Made by a program: the position numbers and the translations under genes. Under the pieces are notes generated by a model. The model saw only the letters and a list, made by a program, of their open reading frames with translations. It was not told the origin of the DNA and searched no databases. Positions 53,236 through 64,000 of a stretch of DNA of 64,000 bases are shown one piece after another. Origin of the DNA: Solen grandis (taxonomy: Eukaryota > Mollusca > Bivalvia > Adapedonta > Solenidae); the NCBI GenBank assembly GCA_021229015.1, contig CM037790.1, positions 58,173,997-58,237,996 on the forward strand, in the 5' to 3' direction. Position 1 is the first letter of the stretch; each line of letters begins with the position of its first letter.

Positions 53236-53611
53236 AAATAATCATAGTTTATTTTAGGAAATTGTTTTGCGATGTGAAGATGTAACAAACAGTGTAGTCA
53301 AGCAATTTTCTGCATTTTATTTTACTATTTCACACATTTTGTTTAAAATAATAATTTCTAGTTTATATTTCAAGCGTTTGAAAACAGTGAAAACCATATT
53401 GAAAGTCTGAAATAAGTCATATTAGATGGCATCCGGTACGGGAGGTCGTGATTCGATCCCTGAGGAGAACGACTGATATGAACGTATAACTATTTCGTTC
53501 GTTTGTTAGTTTGGGTTTAATGTAATTTAATTTTGGGACTTTAGTCTAAATGATTGTAGTTTTATCTTAAAGTGATAACTCTTGGTAGGCATGTTGCGTG
53601 ATATTACACGC

Positions 53612-53745
53612 AGTGATATTATTTTGACACTCGGCCAACCAGTCCTCGGACTATCATTATGTACTGAGCCACACAAGTACAATTTTAACGCCTTTGGTAT
53701 GTGGTATAGAACTTACAACCTCTATGGGTGAAAGCTCTAGATGTA
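53612..53745 (-). repeat. Degraded SINE related to 50449-50632
   Basis: TTGACACTCGGCCAACCAGT then CCTCGGACTATCATTATGTA aligns with the body of the SINE at 50449. The tRNA-like head is eroded (AGAACTTACAACCTC). Confidence 0.55.
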
Positions 53746-56040
53746 TACTTTAAGTGTCTATATGATTACAAGGGGGTTCTGAACAGGGCCCGATTTGTTT
53801 TTCTTAGTTTCTATGTATGTCTATAGAAATTGTATTAGATACATAATAGGTGTTCAAATAAATCTTAAGTAGGCGTATACATGTATTGGTGTTTTGGGTT
53901 AGCTTTCCACAATGATAACGCTGGTATGCTAGTGTGTGTTAGTGCCCTGTATGATTGTGTCAAGGACAGCATGCCATCACCCGATGGGTAAGACAGCCAA
54001 AGTTACCCACATATATCAGGCAATAAGAATATCTCATTATGTAAGCTGGTCAAATACGTTAAACAGTTGAGACTCGTAATTTCGGCATCACCAGCCTCCA
54101 CATTTGAGATATAGATTTTTCACTAAAACAAACATACTACATACAATTTTTTTTTCTAGTGTAATTCTCTATAATCATGCAATGTTTAAGAAAATTCTCG
54201 TGGCTTTTTTTAATTTTCCTTCTTCTATATAGTAAAAAAACTGTATGAACTTCAGAAGTAGGTCATTGCCTAGGACCCGATTTATATACACTATCTACTG
54301 TTACTTAAGTGTAGAACTTGACAAGGTACTTGATGTTGTAGATACTTGAATGTTTGTTTCTTGTTCAAAGTTAAGAAATGCTCTGGGAGAAACCGAACTC
54401 GCTTTCATGCAAAATTATGCGTGAACTACTTTAGGTTAATTACAGAATTCGAAGCGCTACTTTCTTTTCTTTACAGACTAGATTTCGTATGAAAAAGTGC
54501 GTTAGGTTTAAAGTGTCAGGATATATTGTTCAGCTTAAGATGGATGTTTACAGAGCAAATACCGTTAAAACAAGCATTGATAGCGGTTATGGTTTAATAA
54601 GGTTTCTTGCGTAGACTATTATATTCTAAGTGCAGAAGTCGCATTGCGTGGATCGAACTAAGGGGAGAGGTACAGTTAAACTGCATGGAAATATGCAAAT
54701 AGCAATCACGATGCCTTAAGGTTGTAGCTACTAAGAAGCAAGCTGCGTCAAAACCGTATTGGACGCGATGCGTTAAGATTTTCACACGTTTATGATAGAA
54801 TTTTCTAAGTTGTCATAGTTTTGACATGGTGTAACTGAAAAATATCACACGCAAATTGAAAAGAACAAAGTAAGTCTTCTGCAAACATACGGTCAAAACT
54901 ATGGACGTTCATGGTTAACAAATTGGTTGAACACCTAAAAAATGCCTTGAATTGATTCGATGTTACAATACGGCAGGGCAGCGGTACCACATCGCTAAAA
55001 ACAAGGCCAGTATTATCTCGTCAGAACATCGGCGAAAAAAATAGCAAGGACCGGCAACGGTAACATTTTATGCAACATGCAAAAACATTGTTGCTCTTGC
55101 ACTGCCGGGGCGAGCAACGGGACTACAACGGCAGTACTTCGGTATGGCTTCGTCAATGTCAGTAGAGCACCGATACATGTAACGCCCTGTATTGGATCGG
55201 CGGTCCTCCGGTGTCTTTAATCTGTACTAGTATGGTACAGATGTGATCCCGTAGTCCTGCCGATGTACTAACGATGTCCCTACGTTCATTAGCGAAGTAA
55301 TACCATATTACTACCTTAGAACTACCATACTGCTCCTATTTAGATGACAAAAAAGTGGTATTCGCTGGCACATCGGTTCTTAAATCTGAAGGACAACGGT
55401 AGAAACAACGGCAACACAACGGGAACAACGGTGCTACGTGAGGTCTCGGAGCTTTGCCGTTATTAATTTTGTACCCCGGTTTAATCCCCGCGAGGTACAT
55501 CGGTAGTGTGACGGGCCATTTAGATGCATGTTTATTGAATCGTTTTGATTTATGCTTTTAATCATGAAATAAAATCGAAAGCTTAAGTGCCTTCCTTGTT
55601 CATGATTAATGTTACACTCAAGGTAGTGGATATATGACACAATAAATATTGTCGAAGTGTTGAAACTATAGAGATTGGGTGCAATATATGGACGTTATTT
55701 AGAAAAATTAGGGAAAATAAAAATGCCACTTCATCTGATCAAGCAGGAAGTCCAGCAGGTCTACATAACATGCGTCCTGCCCACTGAACTGTTTAATTAT
55801 TAATGTGGGTAGGATAACAGGGTCCGGTGACAAGTACCGAAGAGTTCCGTACAAGTGTCCTCAAGCTCCACGAACCTCTAGCTGGTTTGAAGACGTATTT
55901 GGTTTCTGTTGTGATAACATCAAAACAGGATAAAAAAGGACCACAGCACACCCGGGACAATAAATCTGAAAGACAAACCTGTACGAAACACTGCTACAGG
56001 ACACTAAATTATGTTTAATAACTTCTTAATCTAAAAAAAA
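53746..56040. other. Intergenic stretch without recognised gene
   Basis: No coding frame is convincing. A GC-richer block at about 55010-55520 with repeated CAACGG phrases stands out but was not identified. Confidence 0.4.
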
Positions 56041-56046
56041 TATATA

Positions 56047-56068
56047 CAACAACAACAACAACAACAAC

Positions 56069-56116
<48 letters not shown>
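56047..56116. repeat. (CAA)n and (CA)n microsatellites
   Basis: CAACAA repeats run into a CA tract of about 45 bases. Confidence 0.9.
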
Positions 56117-56118
<2 letters not shown>

Positions 56119-57433
56119 TAATACTTCTTTTTAATTCAACATCGACCATTCAAATTGAAATACATATTATCGATGCCTCTTTTTTCTACACAGCAACTAT
56201 GTTTTTACAATCTCCCTTTTGAGGTAAATTATGTGAATCTTTTTATAAAAACGATGTCTTATTATCCGCATAACAATGTAACGATCAAAGAGTTCTTTGA
56301 AAATTATTAAACAATTTGTTAAAAATAATGATGCAAACAGCAAATATTCCTCCGTTGTGTATAGTTTCTGAAACAGGAGAAACACTTTATCATTTTAGAG
56401 ATGTCGAAAAAGTTTTGAATGATTATTTAACGTCTATATCTATAATTATTGATTATGAAGTTTTATTACACACAATATATAATTTTTTTCCATATTAAAT
56501 TCTGACCATTGGCTTCATAGACGAATTTTGAAATTTTCTATATTGAGCATATAAGGACACTAAATGACTCCCTGTGGGCCTCACTTTTAAAGGGATTAAC
56601 TTCATTTTAGCAATTATGATACAGGGTTATGAAGTGACCATTTGTGCACAGTACAATTAAATTCAAGTTGAAAAAATACGTTTTTTTATGTTTTTCTTAA
56701 ACATATTCTTTTTTGTTCAAATTTAACTTCGAGTGTGAAGCAATTGAATATTACGTCCACCAAGATGTAACATAAAGGTCTATTGATGATGGCGACTCAC
56801 CCAATGTTGACTTTAACATTTCAGGGCATGTAAAAATGACATTTTACTCTTTAGGCAAAAATCAGCGTAGAAGGAGTAGTTTAAATAACACATAAGTTCA
56901 CTACCATACACGATCGACGAAAATTATGTTGACATGTTATATGATTTTTTTTTCTCTCTCTCTCTTAACTCTTCTCCGAAATGTTTTTACATTGTTTTTC
57001 ACGCATGTAAGTTTTTATGTTTACCATTGTTTATGACTATGAATAATCATATACATGTAGTTATTTTATGCCAATAAAGATACTGAATTGAATTTAATTG
57101 TTTGAATAAATACCAAAGCCAGTTCCGCTGTTGCTGTATTAAGTTTAAAGTAAACATGGGCTAAATAACGTTAACTAATTCCGATTGTGTAACGCATTTA
57201 TATTAGGTTCTGTCTAATATGTAAATGGTACTGAATATTGAACATGAAGCTAGGATATTATACTTCAATAGCAATTATTTCACTCTTTATAGTTTGTGAA
57301 TATTACGAATAACATCACAAATCAAAATGTTTTATTGTATTTCAACCATAAATCACGTCAGGCAAATAAGGAAGCAAATGAAATGTTTAATTAGCAATAT
57401 AGATTTGAAGTAAATACTTTTTAAATATATTCC

Positions 57434-57541
57434 CTGTTATCCAGGTGTCACACATGTCAACCACGTGGTCATAGTGGCTGGTTTTTATGTATACAGTGAC
57501 AATCTTGGGAACAGTTGGGTCCGAATGAGGGACTGATATAT
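57434..57541 (-). pseudogene. Orphan decayed EGF exon upstream of the FTP-EGF gene
   Basis: The minus strand reads SPSFGPNCSQDCHCIH and then meets a stop, while the nucleotide match to the array units continues (GACCACGTGGTTGACATGTG). The conserved first Cys is lost, and neither usable splice site is clear. It is about 10 kb upstream of the signal peptide exon. Confidence 0.65.
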
Positions 57542-58972
57542 TCTTCATATACATACAAACTACATGTAATACATGTACTTTAAGTTCTGCTTAACATTAA
57601 CAACGAAACCAAGTGTTAACAACGTATATTATACAAATCACTCTTACGTAGTTGCGTATGTGATAATTACTGAAAATTTGAGGAAAAACAGATGTCTGGA
57701 CGGACGACCACCAACAAAGCGTAAATTCAGTCGTACCGCACCATCTATTTACGTCAAGATATTTAATAAAGAATAGGCTTAGTCCGGAATAACAAACACA
57801 GTGGGTTTAACCGTTATAAATGAATAAAGGCCTACAAAGAGAAATAATAGAATTACTGTTGTGCTGCATGCGTTTTAGCAACATTTCATTGATACCTTGT
57901 TTGTACCAACATGGACAACCCCATTCACTTGAGTTCCCGATATAGTCTATACATTGTGTATGTGTGTATGCCTTGGAAGACATTGTTTGAAAGCGAAACA
58001 ATATACAAATATATTGTTTGTCAACACTACCCTCATGGAGAACTCCAATGGTCGTGGTTGAATAGTGTGCTGATACTTGCTAACGAGCATACAGGAACTC
58101 CTGGTCGCCTCCGGCTTGTCCGAGATGAGATCCAGGGTGTGTTCCTCGAAAGTCTACTCGCAAAATCAACATTATTAGTTATAGGGATTAAAGGGCCTTC
58201 TAAAGGCTATTTAGTAGTTAAATGGGTTGAATAGCATTCTGACGAGTTACCACGGGACTCTTCACCATTCACCGGTTTGTTTGTTTGCTCCTCCAGAAAA
58301 ACTTCTTCTTTGATTTATTTTCTTTGAGGTATTCAGTGTGAAATTCTGATTACTATTAGATATTTACGGAAATTATGTGCATTTTTTTCTCGATCTGACA
58401 AAGTGTGGTTGCTGCAATAAAACATGAATGCAAAACACTATGTAATATTTTATTTCCATCAAAATAATATCCGAATCTTGAAATTATTTATGAAGCGTTT
58501 GACATTTTGTTCGCGGAGAGATGCCAATAGGGAAATTATTTTGAACAAATTGCTGACAAGTGCGATCGCTACGATAAAATTTAGTGCTGGAAATATATCT
58601 TCTTTTTAACCAAAGGCATCTTTTGATAGAAGCTTACTTTTCTAATCGTAAGAAGTATTAATTTCTGCATTTTGTATATGAGCCTTGATATCCAACTTGA
58701 CTAAATTTCAATGCCAAATTATTGCAAAACAATGCAATTGCCTAACATATGAATTCAACAGCTATTTAGATTTGAAAATGAAAATTTAATCCTAATACGT
58801 TGTATGTGGGTCTATGTGCAGGTTAATATTTTGGGTTATCTTATTACACTGAATTCAGTTTTGTTGTTGTTTTAAATGCACTGAAACATCTATATTAACA
58901 CGTTCGATATTGTAATTAGCTTTTTTTTTACTAGATAGGTACTTTACATATCAAATAAAGATCCGGATTAAG
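57542..58972. other. Intergenic stretch, no gene recognised
   Basis: One plus-strand frame of 107 codons (57911-58234) is open but has no recognisable domain or splice context. Confidence 0.4.
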
Positions 58973-59125
58973 GTAATGTCCCTGTAATGGTACCGCATTG
59001 TCTTGGACCACTTAACCTCTACCAAGATAACCAAGGTACCCTAATGAAACATTACAAAACCTTGGTTATCTCCGTGAAAGGCCATGAGGTCCGAAATGTA
59101 GCGGAACCATTATAGGCACTTTAAC
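58973..59125. mobile_element. Palindromic MITE family B, copy 2 (inverted orientation)
   Basis: GTAATGTCCCTGTAATGGTA to CGGAACCATTATAGGCACTT matches copy 1 at 51985-52136, with its arms swapped and a few changes. Confidence 0.78.
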
Positions 59126-59248
59126 TTAAGTTGTCATCAGTAAATGAGACTCAGTAGATCAGTAGACTTACCCTTAATACATGAAACTAGAATAAAAACT
59201 ATAAGGTGGTATTTTGACCAGAACTGTTTGATTTAAATAACGCTGGCC

Positions 59249-59316
59249 ATGGTACCGGAACTACCCGAGATTGTGGACAGTGTCAAGTTTGCCCTGCAGA
59301 ATAACACCAATATTGG
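59249..59316 (+). CDS. Possible first coding exon of an unidentified gene
   Basis: GGCCATGG is a strong start context. It reads MVPELPEIVDSVKFALQNNT then NI, and ends at a strong donor GTGAGT in phase 2. The next acceptors with suitable phase are the TTTCCAG-G motifs of the minisatellite from 59919 on. No family was recognised, and the exon may not be real. Confidence 0.3.
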
Positions 59317-59910
59317 GTGAGTCGCCGTCTTCCGTAGACCGTCATGTAATACCTTGGTGTACATAATATTCAAGTAAGACACAGCTGTATACATGTATAT
59401 AAAATACATCAATGAGGAAAAAAAGACAATTGTAATGTGTTTTTATCGACAATAAGCTTAGATCATAGCAGATACCATTTGAGTGCAATACGCTGTCTTT
59501 TAGAAAAAGAACACCTGGCACGACACTTCTAACCATGCTTTTTTGCGCACTTGACTACATCTTTCAGAATGGGAAAAGTGATTACTTCGAAGGTATGTGT
59601 ATAAAATCGGGTCACATATACATTCTTAGTAAAGATTTGTACCAGAATTTTAATCCATTAGATAAGCTGAGAATAGTTGTCAAGTGCTTGCAGACCACGA
59701 TTTCATTGCCTATAGATATAAAGACATGACTTTTAAATCCATATCTGTATTTGAAATAATATCACGTTCAGCATGAATATTACGGCATCAAACACAACTG
59801 AACGATGTATACTTAGTTGAACATTATTTCAATGTAGTACACTAAAATTGCGAAACCTGAGATATTCCTATGTACATGTAAATGTATATATGTGTGGAAA
59901 ATAGGTCTTG

Positions 59911-60468
59911 TGTATATTTCCAGGTTCAGCCCTGACAGCTATATATATTATACTGGTATGTATGTTTCCAGGTTCAGCTCTGACAGCTATATACATTATA
60001 CTGGTGTGTATCTTTCCATGTTCAGCCCTGACAGCTATATAAATTATGCTGGTGTGTATGTTTCCCGGTTCAGCCTTGACAGCTATATATATTATACTGG
60101 TGTGTATGATTCCAGGTTCAGCTCTGACAGCTTTATACATTATACTGGTATGTATGTTTCCTGGTTCAGCGCTATATAAATTATACTGGTGTGTATGTTT
60201 CCAGGTTCAGCCCTGACAGCTATATACATTATACTTGTATGTGTGTTTCCAGGTTCAGCCCTGACAGCTATATACATTATACTTATGTGTATGTTTCAAA
60301 GGTTTAGCTCTGACAGCTATATACATTATATTGGTGTGCATGTTTCCAGGTTCAGCCCTGATGGCTATATACATTATACTGGTGTGTATGTTTCCATGTC
60401 AGCCCTGACGGCTATATACATTATACGGGTGTGTATGTTTAGAGGTTTAGCGCTTAATACATTATACT
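59911..60468. repeat. 48-bp minisatellite, block 1
   Basis: About eleven units of the type CAGGTTCAGCCCTGACAGCT, ATATACATTATACTGGTGTG, TATGTTTC. Because 48 is a multiple of three and the unit lacks stops in several frames, long false reading frames arise on both strands. Confidence 0.95.
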
Positions 60469-60713
60469 GGGGCCCGTTTCACTAAACTTCTCACGAACAA
60501 ATTTGATCTTAGTCGTAAGTCTGTTGTTCTACTTAGTGTCTACTAATGTCTGATTTTCACAATAAAAGATGGAGAAAGATGGCCCAATTTATTGCATTAT
60601 ACAAGCACAGCACTTTTTGTAAAGAAAAATATATAGGAAAAATACTATTTTACATCTGTGAATTTACGCTTACGAAGATATTTTTTCGTATGAACTTTAG
60701 TGAAACGGGCCCC
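60469..60713. mobile_element. MITE-like element inserted in the minisatellite, copy 1
   Basis: GGGGCCCGTTTCACTAAA at the left and TTTAGTGAAACGGGCCCC at the right are perfect inverted ends. The 245-bp interior carries a 65-codon open frame without recognisable features. It interrupts a 48-bp unit between TATACT and TGGTGTG. Confidence 0.8.
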
Positions 60714-60968
60714 TGGTGTGTATGTTTCCAGGTTCAGCCCTAACAGCTATATACATTATACTGGTGTGTATGTTTCCAGGTTCAGCCCTGACGGCTATAT
60801 ACATTATACTGGTGTATGTTTCAAAGGTTTAGCTCTGACGGCTATATACATTATACTGGTGTGTATTTTCCAGGTTCAGCCCTGACGGCTATATACATTA
60901 TACTGGTGTGTATTTTCCAGTCAGCCCTGACGGCTATATACATTATACTGTGTGTATGTTTAGGTTAG
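60714..60968. repeat. 48-bp minisatellite, block 2
   Basis: About five units; several have small deletions, so the spacing is less regular than in the other blocks. Confidence 0.9.
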
Positions 60969-60973
60969 CCTTT

Positions 60974-61208
60974 GGGGCCCTTTCAAATTAACAAATTTTG
61001 ATCTTAGTCGTAAGTCTGTTGTTCTACTTAGTGTCTACTAATGTCTGATTTTCACAATAAAAGATGGAGAAAGATGGCCCAATTTATTGCATTATACAAG
61101 CACAACACTTTTTGTAAAGAAAAATATATAGGAAAAATACTATTTTACATCTGTGAATTTACGCTTACGAAGATATTTTTTCGTATGAACTTTAGTGAAA
61201 CGGGCCCC
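60974..61208. mobile_element. MITE-like element in the minisatellite, copy 2 (left end damaged)
   Basis: Nearly identical to 60469-60713 over its interior and right end (TTTAGTGAAACGGGCCCC), but the left end is shortened to GGGGCCCTTTCAAATTAAC. The near identity points to recent duplication of the block, not to independent insertion. Confidence 0.8.
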
Positions 61209-61655
61209 TGGTGTGTATGTTTCCAGGTTCAGCCCTAACAGCTATATACATTATACTGGTGTGTATGTTTCCAGGTTCAGCCCTGACAGCTATATATATT
61301 ATACCGGTGTGTATGTTTCCAGGTTCAGCCCGGACAGCTATATACATTATTCTGGTGTGTATGTTTCCAGGTTCAGCCCTGACAGCTATATACATTATAC
61401 TGGTGTGTATGTTTCCTGGTTCAGCTCTGACAGCTATATATATATATTATACTGATGTGTATGTTTCCAGGTACAGCCCTGACAGCTATATACATTATAC
61501 TGATGTGTATGTTTCCAGGTACAGCCCTGACAGCTATATACATTATACTGGTGTGTATGTTTCCAGGTTCAGCCCTGACAGCTATATACATTATACTGGT
61601 GTGTATGTTTCCTGGTTCAGCTCTGACAGCTATATACATTATATTGGTGTGCATG
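61209..61655. repeat. 48-bp minisatellite, block 3
   Basis: About nine well-kept units, giving a plus-strand open frame of 173 codons that is purely repeat-made (FPGSALTAIYIILVCM unit). Confidence 0.95.
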
Positions 61656-62836
61656 TACAACTTCGTGTCTATCCCGGATCTGGCAAAGTGTTGATCAGAA
61701 ATAGGGGACTTTCCTGTGGAATGTTTGACTGAATAACATTTTACACACATTTTAACTTTCGATTCTGACAGTGCTCTCACTGCTTTGTTTAATTTTATTT
61801 TGAAAGCGGTAGAAACATTAATAATAATAATATACATGACCTAATTGTATGCTGGCAAAACGTCATAAATCAAAGTATTATGTATTAAGGTAAAGGGATC
61901 GGGCACTGTCGGTATTAATCGTACCCGTTCGGGTTTGGTCGTAATATTGCGTCTTTGTTCAAAGTAATTAGATTATCATATCTTTTGCACAGTAATGGAT
62001 ATTTCTCATTTAATTAAAACTATACTTTTTTTTCTCACTTTTCTTAACTACAGTATTTTTACTATGGGAAAAAGAACGTATAAAGGCGACCATTCCCGAA
62101 CAGTTATAACACATACCGACAATGCCCATACTTTCATCTTTTGAAACTTCCTTAATTTAACTTCAGAAAATACAAATGGCCGTTGATGCATCAAACGTTG
62201 ACGTTTGACTTGATATGACTGTAGTCATAGCCAACAACGCTTAGAAGTATGAACAGGTCTGTATGTTAACGTGTTTTGTGTAGTCTCCAAAGATGGACGC
62301 AGTTGTCCAGGGTTTTTATCTACGGGTAGGAGTTTAACGCCCGCAGGGTAGGCCTTCCCAGGCGCTCTGTACTGGTCCAAACCTGGGACGGTTGATGGGG
62401 ATTAGAATAAGATGTTATTATTTGTTTCCATTATAATGAAGAGAGAGGGGGAGAAAGAGAAAGAGAGAGAGAGAGAGCAGATAAGATACGTAACGCATTT
62501 GTTTTACAAAGTAGCCGACTACGCCATTCTTAATCAGACGAGGATGGCCATATCAATATCATCAACAAAACAACAGCTGGTCCATCAAATTTTATTAGAA
62601 ATCGGAAATACTGATACAGGAAAATCATCTGATTATAAATAAAGACAAAATACCGCTCTATCGAGCTTTCACACTAGGCTTTACACCTGCGTACTTATTC
62701 ATAAAGCATATTATATCTAACAGTAACATGTTCCTTGTTACATATTCAAATATGTATGGCCATAAAAAAAACATCCGCATAAATCACACATACGCATAAA
62801 AAACAACAACAGCAACAAAAACAACACTAGAAACTC
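61656..62836. other. Intergenic stretch with (GA)n tract
   Basis: No gene recognised. A GA-rich run lies at about 62440-62478. Confidence 0.5.
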
Positions 62837-63083
62837 TCATATTTTATTAGGCTATCAACAAGGAACATAATGTAACAAACCGCATTTGGATCAGACTTCA
62901 ACTTTTTGAGTTATAAGCAAAAGAGTGATTTCAAGCCAGGCGCCCCAAAGCGGCAAAATGAGAAAGAAAATTGAGTAAAATTTTACTATAAGGTACCTAG
63001 CAGTGCAGCAAATAGTTCAATCAAGTATACATGTCGCACTAGTCGAACATTCTATTTCTTATATATCACAATTTGAAGCATAA
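62837..63083 (+). repeat. Direct repeat of about 246 bp, copy 1
   Basis: TCATATTTTATTAGGCTATC to TATCACAATTTGAAGCATAA recurs at 63654-63899 with few differences. Confidence 0.9.
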
Positions 63084-63653
63084 AAACTGATTTACATTTA
63101 TTCTAAAAAGGATCAAACCTTGGACTGCCGTAAAATGACTGAATCAAGTCCGATCTTTAAATACTAAACATCACTGGAAAGAGCGTTTTAAGAACTTACA
63201 CTCTTGTTCATATACTCTCGATAAAACATTTTAGTTTTAGAGCTATTTGAGGACCGAAGAAAAAATCGTTATATGACCTTGACCTTTGCAATTTGTTTTT
63301 ACTTTTCAAACATAACAAAACATTGCCTATGAAAATATCATGAAGAATGAAGAAGAAATAAAATCAGGAGCGATAAAAAAACATGTTTTAGAAATTTAAT
63401 TTTCCTAAATTTTAGTGAAATTTGGCCGTTTATAGAAGACAAACCATGCATTTCTTAATTTCTTACACCCATATATTTTGTACGTATATGTCGTGCAAAT
63501 TGTATGCAGCAAAGAGATTTCTTCTATCTGATCTCTTACAAAGATGGGTAGGTTTTTCATAGACATACACTAATTTGCACAGTTTTTTTGCGAGGTTCGA
63601 ACTTTCAACCTTCCGTAGCTCAAAAAATTTCAGCAATCATTTCGCGAAACCTA

Positions 63654-63899
63654 TCATATTTTATTAGGCTATCAACATGAAACATAACGCAACAAACCGC
63701 ATTTGGATTAGACTTCAACTTTTTGAGTTATAAGCAAAAGAATGATTTCAAGCCAAGCGCCCCCACCCCCTAGCGGCAAAATGAGAAACAAAATTGATTA
63801 ATATTTTACCATTAGGTACCTAACAATGCAGCAAATAGTTCAATACAAGTCGCACTAGTCGAACATTCTATTTCTTATATATCACAATTTGAAGCATAA
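63654..63899 (+). repeat. Direct repeat of about 246 bp, copy 2
   Basis: Second copy, same orientation, starting 817 bases after the first. Differences include a short C-rich insertion (CCCCCACCCCCT) near its middle. Confidence 0.9.
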
Positions 63900-64000
63900 C
63901 AAGAGCCATCAGAGGACAGAACGCTCGACTATTCAAAATGCTTGTTGGTAAATCAAGTGAAATCTATTTCAGTTCTTGCCCTTCACATACTCTGTACATA
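63899..64000 (-). repeat. Start of the long dispersed repeat, cut by the window end
   Basis: AACAAGAGCCATCAGAGGAC then CGCTCGACTATTCAAAATG is the reverse of the end of the repeat at 49108-50335. It begins exactly where the direct repeat ends. Confidence 0.65.

Noticed and set aside
57911..58234. 107-codon plus-strand frame as a gene
   Set aside because: No recognised domain, splice sites or repeat-independent support; the length can occur by chance in 64 kb.
59249..59316. Fpg/Nei DNA glycosylase start (PELPE motif)
   Set aside because: That family needs Pro at position 2 right after Met; here the start is Met-Val-Pro, and nothing downstream matches.
60541..60743. 65-codon frame MSDFHNKRWRKMAQF, found twice
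   Set aside because: It lies inside the duplicated MITE-like element. The copies are identical because of recent duplication, and no domain or splice context is present.
61211..61732. Open frame of 173 codons on the plus strand, and overlapping long frames on both strands
   Set aside because: It is made of 48-bp tandem units. A stop-free unit with length divisible by three gives long frames in several frames at once.

Overview
This is nuclear DNA of an animal, most likely a bivalve mollusc. The sequence is AT-rich, the genes are intron-rich with GT-AG splice sites, and there is one 100-base assembly gap (23613-23712). There are no bacterial-style operons. The mollusc call is an inference from two things: the gene families (a carnosine-synthase-like ATP-grasp ligase, and a fucolectin-like plus EGF-like receptor with a long tandem exon array) and the repeat fauna (DIRS and L1/Tx1-like retroelements, tRNA-derived SINEs, piggyBac-type MITEs, and long repeats ending in ACAAGAGCTGTC). 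Layout: 0.3-3.9 kb is a decayed L1/Tx1-like LINE on the plus strand. 8.9-18.9 kb is an apparently complete 13-exon carnosine synthase 1-like gene on the plus strand; every exon junction was phased by hand, and the spliced product is 969 residues with two ATP-grasp-like halves. 22.2-23.4 kb is the last two exons, on the minus strand, of an ADAM/ADAMTS-type cysteine-rich protein whose remainder is not visible; it lies beside the gap. 23.9-47.2 kb is one minus-strand gene: signal peptide exon, two fucolectin-like (FTP, F5/8C-type) domains of two exons each, one divergent EGF-like exon, then an array of 17 EGF-like exon units about 320 bp apart. All its usable exons are phase 1-1, and the EGF exons are exactly 138 nt, so exons can be added or skipped without breaking frame. 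At least four array units are dead, one is a short remnant, and two carry the same GT-to-AT donor change. A DIRS-type tyrosine-recombinase retrotransposon (30.3-35.6 kb) sits inside this gene between the divergent EGF exon and the array. 47.2-64 kb has no firm gene. It holds a LINE 3' fragment, a long dispersed repeat with internal tandem copies, a SINE, two copies each of two MITE families, an orphan decayed EGF exon, one possible orphan coding exon at 59.25 kb, a 48-bp minisatellite with embedded duplicated MITEs, and a 246-bp direct repeat. How the genes work: the ATP-grasp protein should be a cytosolic ATP-dependent ligase making a carnosine-like dipeptide. The FTP-EGF protein should be secreted or membrane-bound and heavily N-glycosylated, with the layout of a lectin-like recognition receptor. 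No functional link between the two is visible. The most noteworthy system is the EGF exon array, which shows birth, higher-order duplication, decay and donor-site conversion of exons inside a single gene.
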